From the NCBI GenBank assembly GCA_938005615.1, contig CALLMV010000034.1, positions 1 to 36,877 on the forward strand: a stretch of DNA of 36,877 nucleotides. Reading direction: 5' to 3'. The position numbers and the translations under genes are program-made. How positions within the stretch are numbered: position 1 is the stretch's first letter; each line of letters starts with the position of its first letter. Positions 16,561-24,383 of the stretch are shown here, piece by piece. The DNA comes from an uncultured Verrucomicrobiae bacterium. GTDB taxonomy: Bacteria > Verrucomicrobiota > Verrucomicrobiia > JADLBR01 > CALLMV01. Below the pieces are notes generated by a model. That model searched no databases. It was not told the origin of the DNA and saw only the letters and a program-made list of their open reading frames with translations.

Positions 16561-17544
16561 TCATCGGAAAGTCCAGGAAAATTTTAGCCAATCAGAATAG
16601 GCCTCTCGCATGAGGCGGTAACCAACATGGCCTTGAGGGAAAATTTTGCATTCACACTCCCATTTCGAAGCTAGCTGCTGGATCAATTTTGGTGGGCAGA
16701 TTCTGTCAAACTCACCGCCATAAAGTGTGATTCTTCGATTGGAACATTTGGGTTGCAGTGCCACGGGTGATACCAGGTGATCTATTTGCTTGATTAACTC
16801 GGGGGTGAGCCCGTTGTTCAACAGATCTTTGCGAATCGTCCTTGAAGCCGGGCTTTCCCAAATTGCATGTTGAAAATCCACAGGCGGCTCGATCAATAAA
16901 AGCGGGGCAGCATCAACTTCTAGACAAGCCAAGATCGCACCGACCCATCCTCCGTAACTCATGCCGAGCAAGCCCCACTGTGGTACGCCTTGTTTTACCG
17001 CCCAAGACGCCAAAGACCTGACTTCTGTAACGGCTTGCCGCAGGGCGTGAATGTTGCGTGTGCCGTTGGGTCCAAGGGTGAGTTCGCCGCTTATTCTGCC
17101 ACGAGGGGTGCGCGCGTAGTGGTAAGGCAAATGAATGAACATCACATGCCACCCCTGATGATTCATCCGTTTTGCCCAGGAGCGGTATCCAACGTCACTG
17201 ACCGACATCAGTCCGTGCAATAAGAACATTAAGGGACGCTCCCAGGTATCTGCTGCAGGAAAAAAATCGCAGACCGCCACATCATTCTCTGGAACGCCGT
17301 TTTTAAAAGGACTTGCGAATCGGAGGCGTGCTGGTCCTTGCTGGGGATGGTATTCAAGAGAGAGATCTACCTTTAAAAAAAAAGATTCCGGTGTTTGATC
17401 TTGGATTTCAGATTTCAAATTTTCTAACAGTTCAAGTGTCGTTGATTCCTGGGAATGTCGGGAATGTAGTAAGTTAATCAACTCACAGGAGCACCAATCC
17501 ACAAGCGTAGCGATCTTTCCATGAATCTTATGGATCGAGTTCAT
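16561..17544 (-). CDS. Alpha/beta hydrolase (esterase/lipase-like)
   Basis: 327 aa. An N-terminal region of about 100 residues with no recognised domain is followed by an alpha/beta-hydrolase core: the oxyanion region LLHGLMS, nucleophile elbow GMSYGGW (Ser), acid GGEFDRICP (Asp) and GHVGYR (His). The catalytic triad is therefore complete and in the usual order. No signal peptide is seen, so it is probably cytoplasmic. The region between the oxyanion loop and the nucleophile (PYHYARTPRGRISGELTLG) resembles abhydrolase family 18-like proteins of unknown substrate. It starts at ATG 17544 and is divergent from prmC, with a 50 bp shared upstream region. The substrate cannot be predicted. Confidence 0.82.
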   Translation of the reverse strand: MNSIHKIHGKIATLVDWCSCELINLLHSRHSQESTTLELLENLKSEIQDQTPESFFLKVDLSLEYHPQQGPARLRFASPFKNGVPENDVAVCDFFPAADTWERPLMFLLHGLMSVSDVGYRSWAKRMNHQGWHVMFIHLPYHYARTPRGRISGELTLGPNGTRNIHALRQAVTEVRSLASWAVKQGVPQWGLLGMSYGGWVGAILACLEVDAAPLLLIEPPVDFQHAIWESPASRTIRKDLLNNGLTPELIKQIDHLVSPVALQPKCSNRRITLYGGEFDRICPPKLIQQLASKWECECKIFPQGHVGYRLMREAYSDWLKFSWTFR

Positions 17545-17594
17545 CCTAAATGTTGGGCTTGGGACTGCATACAGTCTAGTGTGATTACCGTTGC

Positions 17595-18506
17595 TTGTCT
17601 AAGCGCTCAAGATGGCCTAACCCAAATTTTGTGCGATTGCTTGATATCTTGAATTTGACCACAGCTCATCTCGAAAAGCACGGCATCGCATCTGCCCGGC
17701 TCAATGCAGAGAAGCTCATTTCTTACGTTCTGGGCATTGAGCGTATGCAGATTTATCTTCAGTTCGACAGACCTGTTAGTGAGTCAGAGCGTGAAAAGTT
17801 GCGAGATGTACTGAGGCGGCGTGCTTCAGGTGAGCCGCTGCAACACATAACGGGAACGGCAGAATTTTTTGGCAGGATGTTTCGTTGCTCTCCCTCTGCT
17901 CTGGTGCCTAGGCCGGAAACGGAAATCCTTATTCAGGCAGCACTCACGAGATTATCAAACACGGCTGATGATCAAACTCTCCTGGATGTTGGTACTGGTT
18001 CCGGCATTGTTGCGATAACATTACTGCTCGAGCGAACGGGATTGCGTGCCATAGCTACAGATATCTCTGAGGAAGCGTTAAACCTCGCGAAGGAGAATGC
18101 TCAAAGCTTTGGTTTGAGTCAGAGGCTTACTTTAGTGCAGGCCGATCTTTTTCCCGAAAACATGAGAGGGGATAAGTTTTCCATAATCACTGCTAATCTA
18201 CCATATCTACCCAGCTCGCTGCTCATTTCGCTCCCGCGTGAGGTCAAGTTTGACCCACCCGTGGCGCTGGACGGTGGCACAGATGGACTTGATCAGATTC
18301 GCCGCGTAGTGGCTCATGCTTCGCAGTGGCTTCTGCCGGGCGGATACTTGATTCTTGAATTTCACCCGCCGCAGGCTTCAGAAATTTACAAAATGATGGA
18401 AGCGAATGGACTAAGGGAGATACAAATCCTTAACGACCTAAACAACCTGGCACGGGTCGCTGTGGCACAGCTTCCCAGTAAGCAAAATCAATCACCACTG
18501 CCGTGA
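17595..18506 (+). CDS. prmC: Peptide chain release factor N5-glutamine methyltransferase
   Basis: SAM-dependent methylase of the GGQ glutamine in release factors RF1/RF2. The helical N-terminal domain (LEKHGIASARLNAEKLISYV... GEPLQHITGTAEFFG) and the Rossmann methyltransferase domain (LLDVGTGSGIVAI) are both typical, as is the VPRPETEILIQ linker. The catalytic NPPY motif reads NLPY (ITANLPYLPSS), a variant found in some PrmC and HemK proteins. The frame has no ATG near its beginning: TTG 17595 and GTG 17631 are the candidates, and family alignment around LLDILNLTTAHLEKHG would fit either. The stop overlaps the start of alr by 4 bp (GTGA), so the two genes form an operon. Confidence 0.92.
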   Translation: MSKRSRWPNPNFVRLLDILNLTTAHLEKHGIASARLNAEKLISYVLGIERMQIYLQFDRPVSESEREKLRDVLRRRASGEPLQHITGTAEFFGRMFRCSPSALVPRPETEILIQAALTRLSNTADDQTLLDVGTGSGIVAITLLLERTGLRAIATDISEEALNLAKENAQSFGLSQRLTLVQADLFPENMRGDKFSIITANLPYLPSSLLISLPREVKFDPPVALDGGTDGLDQIRRVVAHASQWLLPGGYLILEFHPPQASEIYKMMEANGLREIQILNDLNNLARVAVAQLPSKQNQSPLP

Positions 18507-19621
18507 CACAAACCAGCCCCGAGACTTTTTATCCAGAGCAGCGGACGTGGGCAGAGATTAGCCGTTCTGCTCTCGAACACAATCTCCGAGCACTTCGCAA
18601 CATCGTGCCGACTAGTACGAAAATAATGCCAGCCATTAAGGCCCAAGCCTACGGGCATGGAGCCTCGCTAGTAGCACCGCTCCTCGCGGAGAATGGTATC
18701 TCTCATGTGGCTGTGGCGAACCTAAAGGAGGCAAAAGAAATCGCCTCTCATTTTCCTCCACAAAATATCTTGTTGCTCAGTGCGCCTTTGATGTCCGAGC
18801 TGCAGGGCGTCGTTGAGTCAGGCTTTGCTACAGTGATTTCCCAGGAGCATGAAATTGAACGTTTAGAAAAATTGGCACAAAAACTTTCCCAAAGGCCGCC
18901 TGTACATCTTAAAATTGATACAGGTATGGGCCGACTTGGTTGCGCCCCTGCCTTGGCTCACCATCTTGTGACGCGCATCATCAGCGGTCACCGTCTTGAG
19001 CTTGCTGGCGTGATGACTCACTTTGCTTCAGCAGACATTTCATCTCGCGAGACAAGGAGACAGCTCGACCTGTTTCTCTCGACCATTCAAAGATTACACC
19101 TTCCGCGTGACTGCCCTTTGCATGCTGCAAACAGTGCGGGCTTGTTAAGCTTGCCTGAGTCGCGACTTGATTTTGTCAGGCCTGGGATATCACTGTATGG
19201 AGTGGCACCAATTCGGCGATTCCAAAAGTTCTTTCGTCCCGTACTCACTTGGAAGGCGCGTGTCACACTCGTCAAAGACATCCCCGCTGGACACGGCGTT
19301 AGCTATGCAGGGACGTATCGTGCCTCAATGCCGATGCGTATTGCCGTGGTATCCGTGGGTTATGCCGATGGTTATCCGCGTGCAATTTCCAACAAAGGCC
19401 ACGTCTTACTGCGAGGTCGCAAGTGTGCTGTTCTGGGCCGTGTAACGATGGACGAGATCATGGTCGATGTGACACGTGTGCCTTCACCGAGTGTGAATGA
19501 AGAAGTCATTCTTCTGGGCGGAGGACTCCCTCTGACTGCACTTGCGAAATGGGCCGACACGAGCCCCTACGAAATCCTAACCAGGATTGGACTGCGCGTG
19601 CCCCGAGTACTAGTGGATTAA
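18503..19621 (+). CDS. alr: Alanine racemase
   Basis: PLP enzyme that interconverts L- and D-alanine for peptidoglycan. At 372 aa it contains the PLP lysine in PAIKAQAYGHG (usually VKADAYGHG; the Asp is Gln here), the barrel motif HLKIDTGMGRLG, RPGISLYGVAP, the catalytic tyrosine region VSYAGTYRA, VGYADGYPRA and the C-terminal CAVLGRVTMDEIMVDVT. Both catalytic residues (Lys and Tyr) are present. It starts at GTG 18503, overlapping the prmC stop. The neighbouring minus-strand L,D-transpeptidase also serves cell-wall synthesis, but it is convergent and separately transcribed. Confidence 0.95.
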   Translation: MTQTSPETFYPEQRTWAEISRSALEHNLRALRNIVPTSTKIMPAIKAQAYGHGASLVAPLLAENGISHVAVANLKEAKEIASHFPPQNILLLSAPLMSELQGVVESGFATVISQEHEIERLEKLAQKLSQRPPVHLKIDTGMGRLGCAPALAHHLVTRIISGHRLELAGVMTHFASADISSRETRRQLDLFLSTIQRLHLPRDCPLHAANSAGLLSLPESRLDFVRPGISLYGVAPIRRFQKFFRPVLTWKARVTLVKDIPAGHGVSYAGTYRASMPMRIAVVSVGYADGYPRAISNKGHVLLRGRKCAVLGRVTMDEIMVDVTRVPSPSVNEEVILLGGGLPLTALAKWADTSPYEILTRIGLRVPRVLVD

Positions 19622-19663
19622 ATACAACCGGTGTCAATTTCTGTAAAACTTAGCGCCTTACTG

Positions 19664-20167
19664 CTACGGCTCGATGAGCACACCAGTCATCACAGGCACT
19701 AGATCAAACAACTCGACGATGTCTGAATTTCGCATCCTGATGCACCCGTGCGATGTCGGCATACCGATGCGTGATTCTTGATTGGTGCCGTGAATGTAGA
19801 TGTACCGATATAAGGTATTGCGATTGGCACAGTCGCGTCCATCAAGTCTGAGGATGCGTGTGAGTATTAAATCCTTTTCCTGATCAATTTCTGAAGGCTC
19901 CTTGCTGTTCCAAACTTTCCCTGTGGCAACGCGGTTTTTAAAAATCGCTCCCAAGGGCATTCCCGCCCCGATCTTTTCGTAAATTTGAAAAAATCCAACC
20001 GGTGTGCGCAGGGAGCCTTCCAGATAACCCAAGCCACGGAGGGATGTGGATACCGGCCAGACTTTCACAATTCTGCCGCTTTGCATCAGCATCAGCCGTT
20101 GTTCGGCGACTTTTATCCAGAGCAGTTTTTTCGCGCTTAAGCAGTTTCGCACGAGCCAGTTTACCAT
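19664..20167 (-). CDS. L,D-transpeptidase (YkuD domain)
   Basis: 167 aa. YkuD-family catalytic domain with the signature HGTNQESRIGMPTSHGCIRM, in which His and Cys of SHGCIRM are the active site. It cross-links or anchors on peptidoglycan stem peptides. The N-terminal strands (IKVAEQRLMLMQSGRIVKVWPVS) and the GFFQIYEKIG segment match the fold. No signal peptide is obvious (the first residues are MVNWLVRNCLSAKKLL, only weakly hydrophobic), which is unusual for an enzyme that must act in the periplasm; either export uses a short non-canonical signal or the true start is different. It is convergent with alr and divergent from the gene at 20353. Confidence 0.9.
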   Translation of the reverse strand: MVNWLVRNCLSAKKLLWIKVAEQRLMLMQSGRIVKVWPVSTSLRGLGYLEGSLRTPVGFFQIYEKIGAGMPLGAIFKNRVATGKVWNSKEPSEIDQEKDLILTRILRLDGRDCANRNTLYRYIYIHGTNQESRIGMPTSHGCIRMRNSDIVELFDLVPVMTGVLIEP

Positions 20168-20352
20168 CCGCCATGCTCTTGAAAAAAATAAAAATCACGC
20201 CTCGCTGAAACGGCATACTCATACAGCAGTTACTAGATGCTGTGTATATGCTCGAAGGAGCACAGCATGGTTAAAATTTTCAATCATCAGACTGTGGACT
20301 TGCTTGATATTACCAGCTGCAAACTCATTTTACTGACAAAGTCTTTGCGTTG

Positions 20353-22185
20353 ATGAAAAAGTATTCCCAAGTTTTGCTGTTAGGCATCGCATTCTTTGAG
20401 TGGACTGATGCTGGTGCGCAGACTTTTCTGCCTTCGAGTACTTCGGCAACCGTCAGGGTAGGGGAGGAGGTAGAAATTCGCTTGGGTGTAACAGAACTGC
20501 GCCGCGGCGAAATGGTCACCTCCGGTCGCGAGCTTTCTTTTCAGATAACTGGTGGCCCTAGACATGGCCAGATTCTCCGCCTTACACAGATGCCACGCTC
20601 TGGTGCAAAGGATGCGGCTGTTCTGCTTTACAGACACGATGGCCAGCGTGGTGCATTGCGTGATGTAATCCGTTACTCCGTCATCGAAGATGCCTCTGGT
20701 CGTGAAGTGACTTCAGGTACCGTCCTCGTTCAAATTGCCACTAGTCACCTCGAGCTTGTTGGAGACAGTGCTATTGATTTCGGAAACACAGCACTAGGAG
20801 ATACCCAGCAATATTTCATCACCATTAGAAACACAGGTACAGATACTGCCACGGGGAGGATAAATGTAACTGACCCCTTTATCTTGTCGGTACCTACTTA
20901 CAACATCCCATCCGGTGCGAGCCGTAGGTTTGCGGTCGGTTTTCGCCCTTTACGACCGGGTCGTTGGTCAGCTCAGATTTCATTTTCCGAAAACCCGGAA
21001 TTGCTTGTACCAGCCACTGGCATCGGAATTGGCAGCCTAGTAGTCGTATCAGATGATCTGTTTTGGGCTGTCGCACTCGAACTAGAAGATCGCCTGCCTG
21101 AAAGAGAAATTTCCGTAAGGCTGGCTTCAGGATTAGGTCGTGATATATCCCTAAACATAGATGGACCTCTGAGAGCAGAGCCATCCCAATTCTACCTTCC
21201 GGCAGGACGCAGTCAGATTGTACGAGTTGGCGGGGCCGTTCCACCAGTAGGCACGTATAACGGCACGATAAAAATCGATACAGGTGTGGAAACACAACAG
21301 CTCGATTACACCCTGATTGTACTGCGACGCCCACTGTTGGTTCCCTCGCACAGTGTCATCTCCTTACGCAGTCCGCCTCCGGCCCATGCGACAAAAGAAC
21401 TTATGCTCTGCAATACGGGTGAATTTCCGTGGATTGGCACGTTGAGTACAGAACCGCCGTTTCGTCTTTCCGTCGGGAAAGTCCCCTTTGTCGTTATGCC
21501 AGGCGAGGATTATACTGTGCGTGTTTCGCTCGCTCCCACAGAGCCGGGGCGTTTTTTTCAGCAGATCCAATCCTCAGCTCCAATGGCAAGAGCGATAAGT
21601 CTTCGGGCTGATGTCATGACGTTACCCGTTGCGAATCAGTCTCGTGTTAGCACTGTGCTAAGCGGAACGGATACAGCATCCCTTCACAGCCGTGTCGGTA
21701 GGCTGCTACCTATCGGAGCTAGCCTCATCAGACATGGTGGAGAGTACCTGGTTATCACAGAACAGATGCGAGTAAAAAACACGCAGTGGCAACCTCGCGG
21801 TGATGGCCAAATCACTATTTTCTGGGAAGATGATAATGAAAAAACAATCAACCTCCAAGTGCGTACCATAGGACTTAGTCAGCGCAAGGACGGCACTGTT
21901 TTTTCCGGTTGGCTGCCAGTGCTCGACGGACAAATCTCAAAAGATGAGAGCAGATGGACGGCTCATATTTGGGGACTAACTCCAGGTTTGAATTATCAGT
22001 TCACCATCTGGCGGCAGCTTAAAGACGGTGGCGAAGAACCGGCTAGTGATCCCATACAAGTCACCGCACCGGGGCTAAGATATAGATCTTCAAACAACTT
22101 TGGTCTGTTGATCTTTTTTTTAATCCTCTCGATCCTAGCTGCTATAATTTTACGTTTCTTTAAGGCGAACCAAAATCGCATTTAG
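20353..22185 (+). CDS. Exported, C-terminally membrane-anchored beta-sandwich protein
   Basis: About 610 aa. A signal peptide (KYSQVLLLGIAFFEWTDAGAQ) is followed by a long extracytoplasmic region made of strand-rich domains, and the protein ends with one TM helix and a basic tail (LLIFFLILSILAAIILRFFKANQNR). Around residues 135-225 there is a choice-of-anchor/ASH-like Ig module (SAIDFGNTALGDTQQYFITI, then RNTGTD..., FAVGFRPLRPGRWSAQISF). A second similar module lies near residues 330-420 (LCNTGEFPWIGTL, VRVSLAPTEPGRF). A fibronectin III-like segment (WTAHIWGLTPGLNYQFTIW) precedes the anchor. ATG 20353 is chosen over TTG 20350. No enzymatic motif is seen. A structural or binding role at the inner-membrane outer face is likely but unproven. 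Confidence 0.78.
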   Translation: MKKYSQVLLLGIAFFEWTDAGAQTFLPSSTSATVRVGEEVEIRLGVTELRRGEMVTSGRELSFQITGGPRHGQILRLTQMPRSGAKDAAVLLYRHDGQRGALRDVIRYSVIEDASGREVTSGTVLVQIATSHLELVGDSAIDFGNTALGDTQQYFITIRNTGTDTATGRINVTDPFILSVPTYNIPSGASRRFAVGFRPLRPGRWSAQISFSENPELLVPATGIGIGSLVVVSDDLFWAVALELEDRLPEREISVRLASGLGRDISLNIDGPLRAEPSQFYLPAGRSQIVRVGGAVPPVGTYNGTIKIDTGVETQQLDYTLIVLRRPLLVPSHSVISLRSPPPAHATKELMLCNTGEFPWIGTLSTEPPFRLSVGKVPFVVMPGEDYTVRVSLAPTEPGRFFQQIQSSAPMARAISLRADVMTLPVANQSRVSTVLSGTDTASLHSRVGRLLPIGASLIRHGGEYLVITEQMRVKNTQWQPRGDGQITIFWEDDNEKTINLQVRTIGLSQRKDGTVFSGWLPVLDGQISKDESRWTAHIWGLTPGLNYQFTIWRQLKDGGEEPASDPIQVTAPGLRYRSSNNFGLLIFFLILSILAAIILRFFKANQNRI

Positions 22186-22286
22186 CCGTTAGAGGAAGGT
22201 AATTTAAAGATAAGCTATTTTGTCTTACCTCGAACCATATGCTTCTGTAAGGTTGACAATGGCGTTACTTTGCAAAAGCATTTGAT

Positions 22287-23276
22287 ATGATTTTAGGAGG
22301 CACGTGCTTTTTCTGTGTAGTAGCGTATACTACGCTGCTCTTAACCCTGAACATTGGATTTACACAAACCACACTCGACAACGCGACCACTGGTTTTGTT
22401 GTGCTAAGCGACGCAGACCGCGGACAGACGATTTGCGTGCAATTTCGTAGTGTGCTGACTTCGCCTACTCACGTGTTCATTGAAACACCTGAAGGGCGCT
22501 CACGTCAGTTTTTCCAAAAAAATGTTCTTGAAGTTTATCGCCTCTCATTACCCGACCCAGCTGATTCACAAAATTTTTTTTCAGACTCACATATCATTCC
22601 GGTGAGAAACTACTTGCAGGAGCTCAATGTTTTATCAGCCAAATATTCCTGTGCCGCAAATCTCCTGGAAGGGCTGATCCGTAGGCAGATGGAAGTCTTG
22701 GAAAAATACAATTCCGGGCTACGACGCCTGAATGGTCGTTGGCTCAACGCGCAGGAATATGCCCGGCAGTTCGAGAGCCAGGAGACATCCAATCAAGGCA
22801 CTGTTCTCCTTCGCCTTAAAAACGGTACAACCTTGCGCTGGCCCCGTGTGCAAATCCAAGGTGAAAGACTTCTGTACGTCTCGGACATAGGTGTGGAAGC
22901 AGTTCATCGCGACGAGCTCGTGGATGAAGTCAGGTGGGTGTACTTTCCCGATACGCGCCCCAAGGATTCTGGCACAGTAGATGTGTCTAACCGCGCTTCC
23001 GTATCACATCTAACAAACCAAACAGAAGCAGTAAGATCAGAATCAATGCGTGCAGACAATCCTACAAAAACAGCATCAACAGAAAACGTTGCGAGAACAA
23101 AATACACGGAAGGCCAATCCAGATTTTTTCGCATGAAGGATGGGACCACCCATATAGGACGCGTCATCATCGCTGACGAGGATTCCGTAACTATTTTCAC
23201 GACAGCTGCCAAGCGATATCGTTTGCCTCGCAACATGATTGTCGAAGGTTTGGACTCAGCACATCAGGCTGATTGA
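22287..23276 (+). CDS. Exported protein of unknown function with a repeated strand-rich module
   Basis: 329 aa. An N-terminal hydrophobic signal (VVAYTTLLLTLNIGFTQ) is followed by three parts: a region containing LNGRWLNAQEYARQFESQE, then two copies of a short strand-rich motif. The first copy is LRLKNGTTLRWPRVQIQGER with a following VEAVHRDELVDEV (about residues 176-212). The second is FRMKDGTTHIGRVIIADEDS with a following RYRLPRNMIVEG (about 281-322). Between them lies a Thr/Ser-rich linker. The start is uncertain: ATG 22287 gives the signal peptide, but a strong AGGAGG lies inside codons 3-5 with no in-frame start just downstream. The gene is convergent with the TonB-like gene, with only 3 bp between stops. 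No function is assigned. Confidence 0.7.
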   Translation: MILGGTCFFCVVAYTTLLLTLNIGFTQTTLDNATTGFVVLSDADRGQTICVQFRSVLTSPTHVFIETPEGRSRQFFQKNVLEVYRLSLPDPADSQNFFSDSHIIPVRNYLQELNVLSAKYSCAANLLEGLIRRQMEVLEKYNSGLRRLNGRWLNAQEYARQFESQETSNQGTVLLRLKNGTTLRWPRVQIQGERLLYVSDIGVEAVHRDELVDEVRWVYFPDTRPKDSGTVDVSNRASVSHLTNQTEAVRSESMRADNPTKTASTENVARTKYTEGQSRFFRMKDGTTHIGRVIIADEDSVTIFTTAAKRYRLPRNMIVEGLDSAHQAD

Positions 23277-23279
23277 TTT

Positions 23280-24296
23280 TTAGTAAACAATAAAAGTCAA
23301 CTCCAACCGCATGCTATTACCCACTTGCAAACGCAAGTCATCTGAGAAGCGCGGAAATGGTGCGGCCCTGCGTACGGAAGCCTCGCTCACTACCCCCAGC
23401 ATGGTGCCTTGCTGGGGCCATTCACGCATGCGCAGCTCCATGATCCTACCAGACTCCGCAATCTCTACACTAATCACTGCCCTACCATAACTGATCAGTG
23501 AACGACGCTCTCGGATCATCCTGTGCCAAAGCTCTCCCACACGGCGGTAGATCTCTGCCTGATACTCCCCGAAAGTAGTTGCGCGTGCATCCCAGCTCGA
23601 CGGCCCCACATCAGTGGCTCGCCCTTCCAAACGTGTCTTTTGCTCTTGAAAGGACATGCTGCTGGCAGCTGCAGATGCAGTTCTGCGCTCCGCTGGTTTT
23701 GCGACACGCACGACTTGGGTGATTGAGTTCTCAAGCTGCTCCCCACCCGAATGCACGTTTACCGAAGAAACCTCTTCGGGCAAGTTCACATCGTATGGTA
23801 TGGTGCTTGCCGGTTTGGAATCTGTTGCGACATCTTCATGCAGGCCCCCTTGTGTGGTACTCACTTGCTCAGGGGTATTAAAATCTTGCTGTGAGATTAA
23901 GTTGGAATCTGCAGAGCCAATCTGACCTTGTATAGCAGGGCTTTCCGGTCGGTCTCGGAGGATGAGAACATCTTTCTCAACACCATCTTGATCGGCCACA
24001 TCCAAATCGGAGCGTTGCCGCTCGCCGCGCAAAATCGTATCAACATCTGAAATCCTAGAGGTATCTTCCGGCTTTTGTTCACTGCGCTCCATAAGCTCGC
24101 TAGGCACAAACATCTCCTCGATCTGCCCGCTTAGCAGTGTTAGAACCAAAGGCTCGTTGACGACATCCGACCCGCGTTCCAAGCTCATCAGCCAACCAAC
24201 CACAATCAACACAAAAGCATGAACGAGCAGTGAGAGCGTAAGTGGCTTTAGGTAATCTTGCTCTGCGGAATTCGGCTTCACGATCACCTCTTGCAT
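23280..24296 (-). CDS. TonB/TolA-like energy transducer protein
   Basis: About 338 aa with classic TonB topology: a short cytoplasmic N-terminus, one TM anchor (LTLSLLVHAFVLIVVGWLM, about residues 19-37), a long variable charged periplasmic linker rich in Asp, Glu, Ser and Val, and a C-terminal domain of about 90 residues. That domain (YQAEIYRRVGELWHRMIRER..., GRAVISVEIAESGRIMELRM, SEASVRRAAPFPRFSDDL) follows the TonB/TolA C-terminal pattern. I chose ATG 24296 over TTG 24302. No ExbB/ExbD genes are adjacent; the nearest are in the operon ending at 14.9 kb. It is divergent from smc, with an 87 bp gap that should carry both promoters. Confidence 0.85.
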   Translation of the reverse strand: MQEVIVKPNSAEQDYLKPLTLSLLVHAFVLIVVGWLMSLERGSDVVNEPLVLTLLSGQIEEMFVPSELMERSEQKPEDTSRISDVDTILRGERQRSDLDVADQDGVEKDVLILRDRPESPAIQGQIGSADSNLISQQDFNTPEQVSTTQGGLHEDVATDSKPASTIPYDVNLPEEVSSVNVHSGGEQLENSITQVVRVAKPAERRTASAAASSMSFQEQKTRLEGRATDVGPSSWDARATTFGEYQAEIYRRVGELWHRMIRERRSLISYGRAVISVEIAESGRIMELRMREWPQQGTMLGVVSEASVRRAAPFPRFSDDLRLQVGNSMRLELTFIVY

Positions 24297-24383
24297 AAAC
24301 AACAGATTACGCTCAACGAAAAGTGGCTCAACACTTCAAAAAAATCATTTCCCAGATTTCCTCTCTGCCCTTGAATAGGGCCT

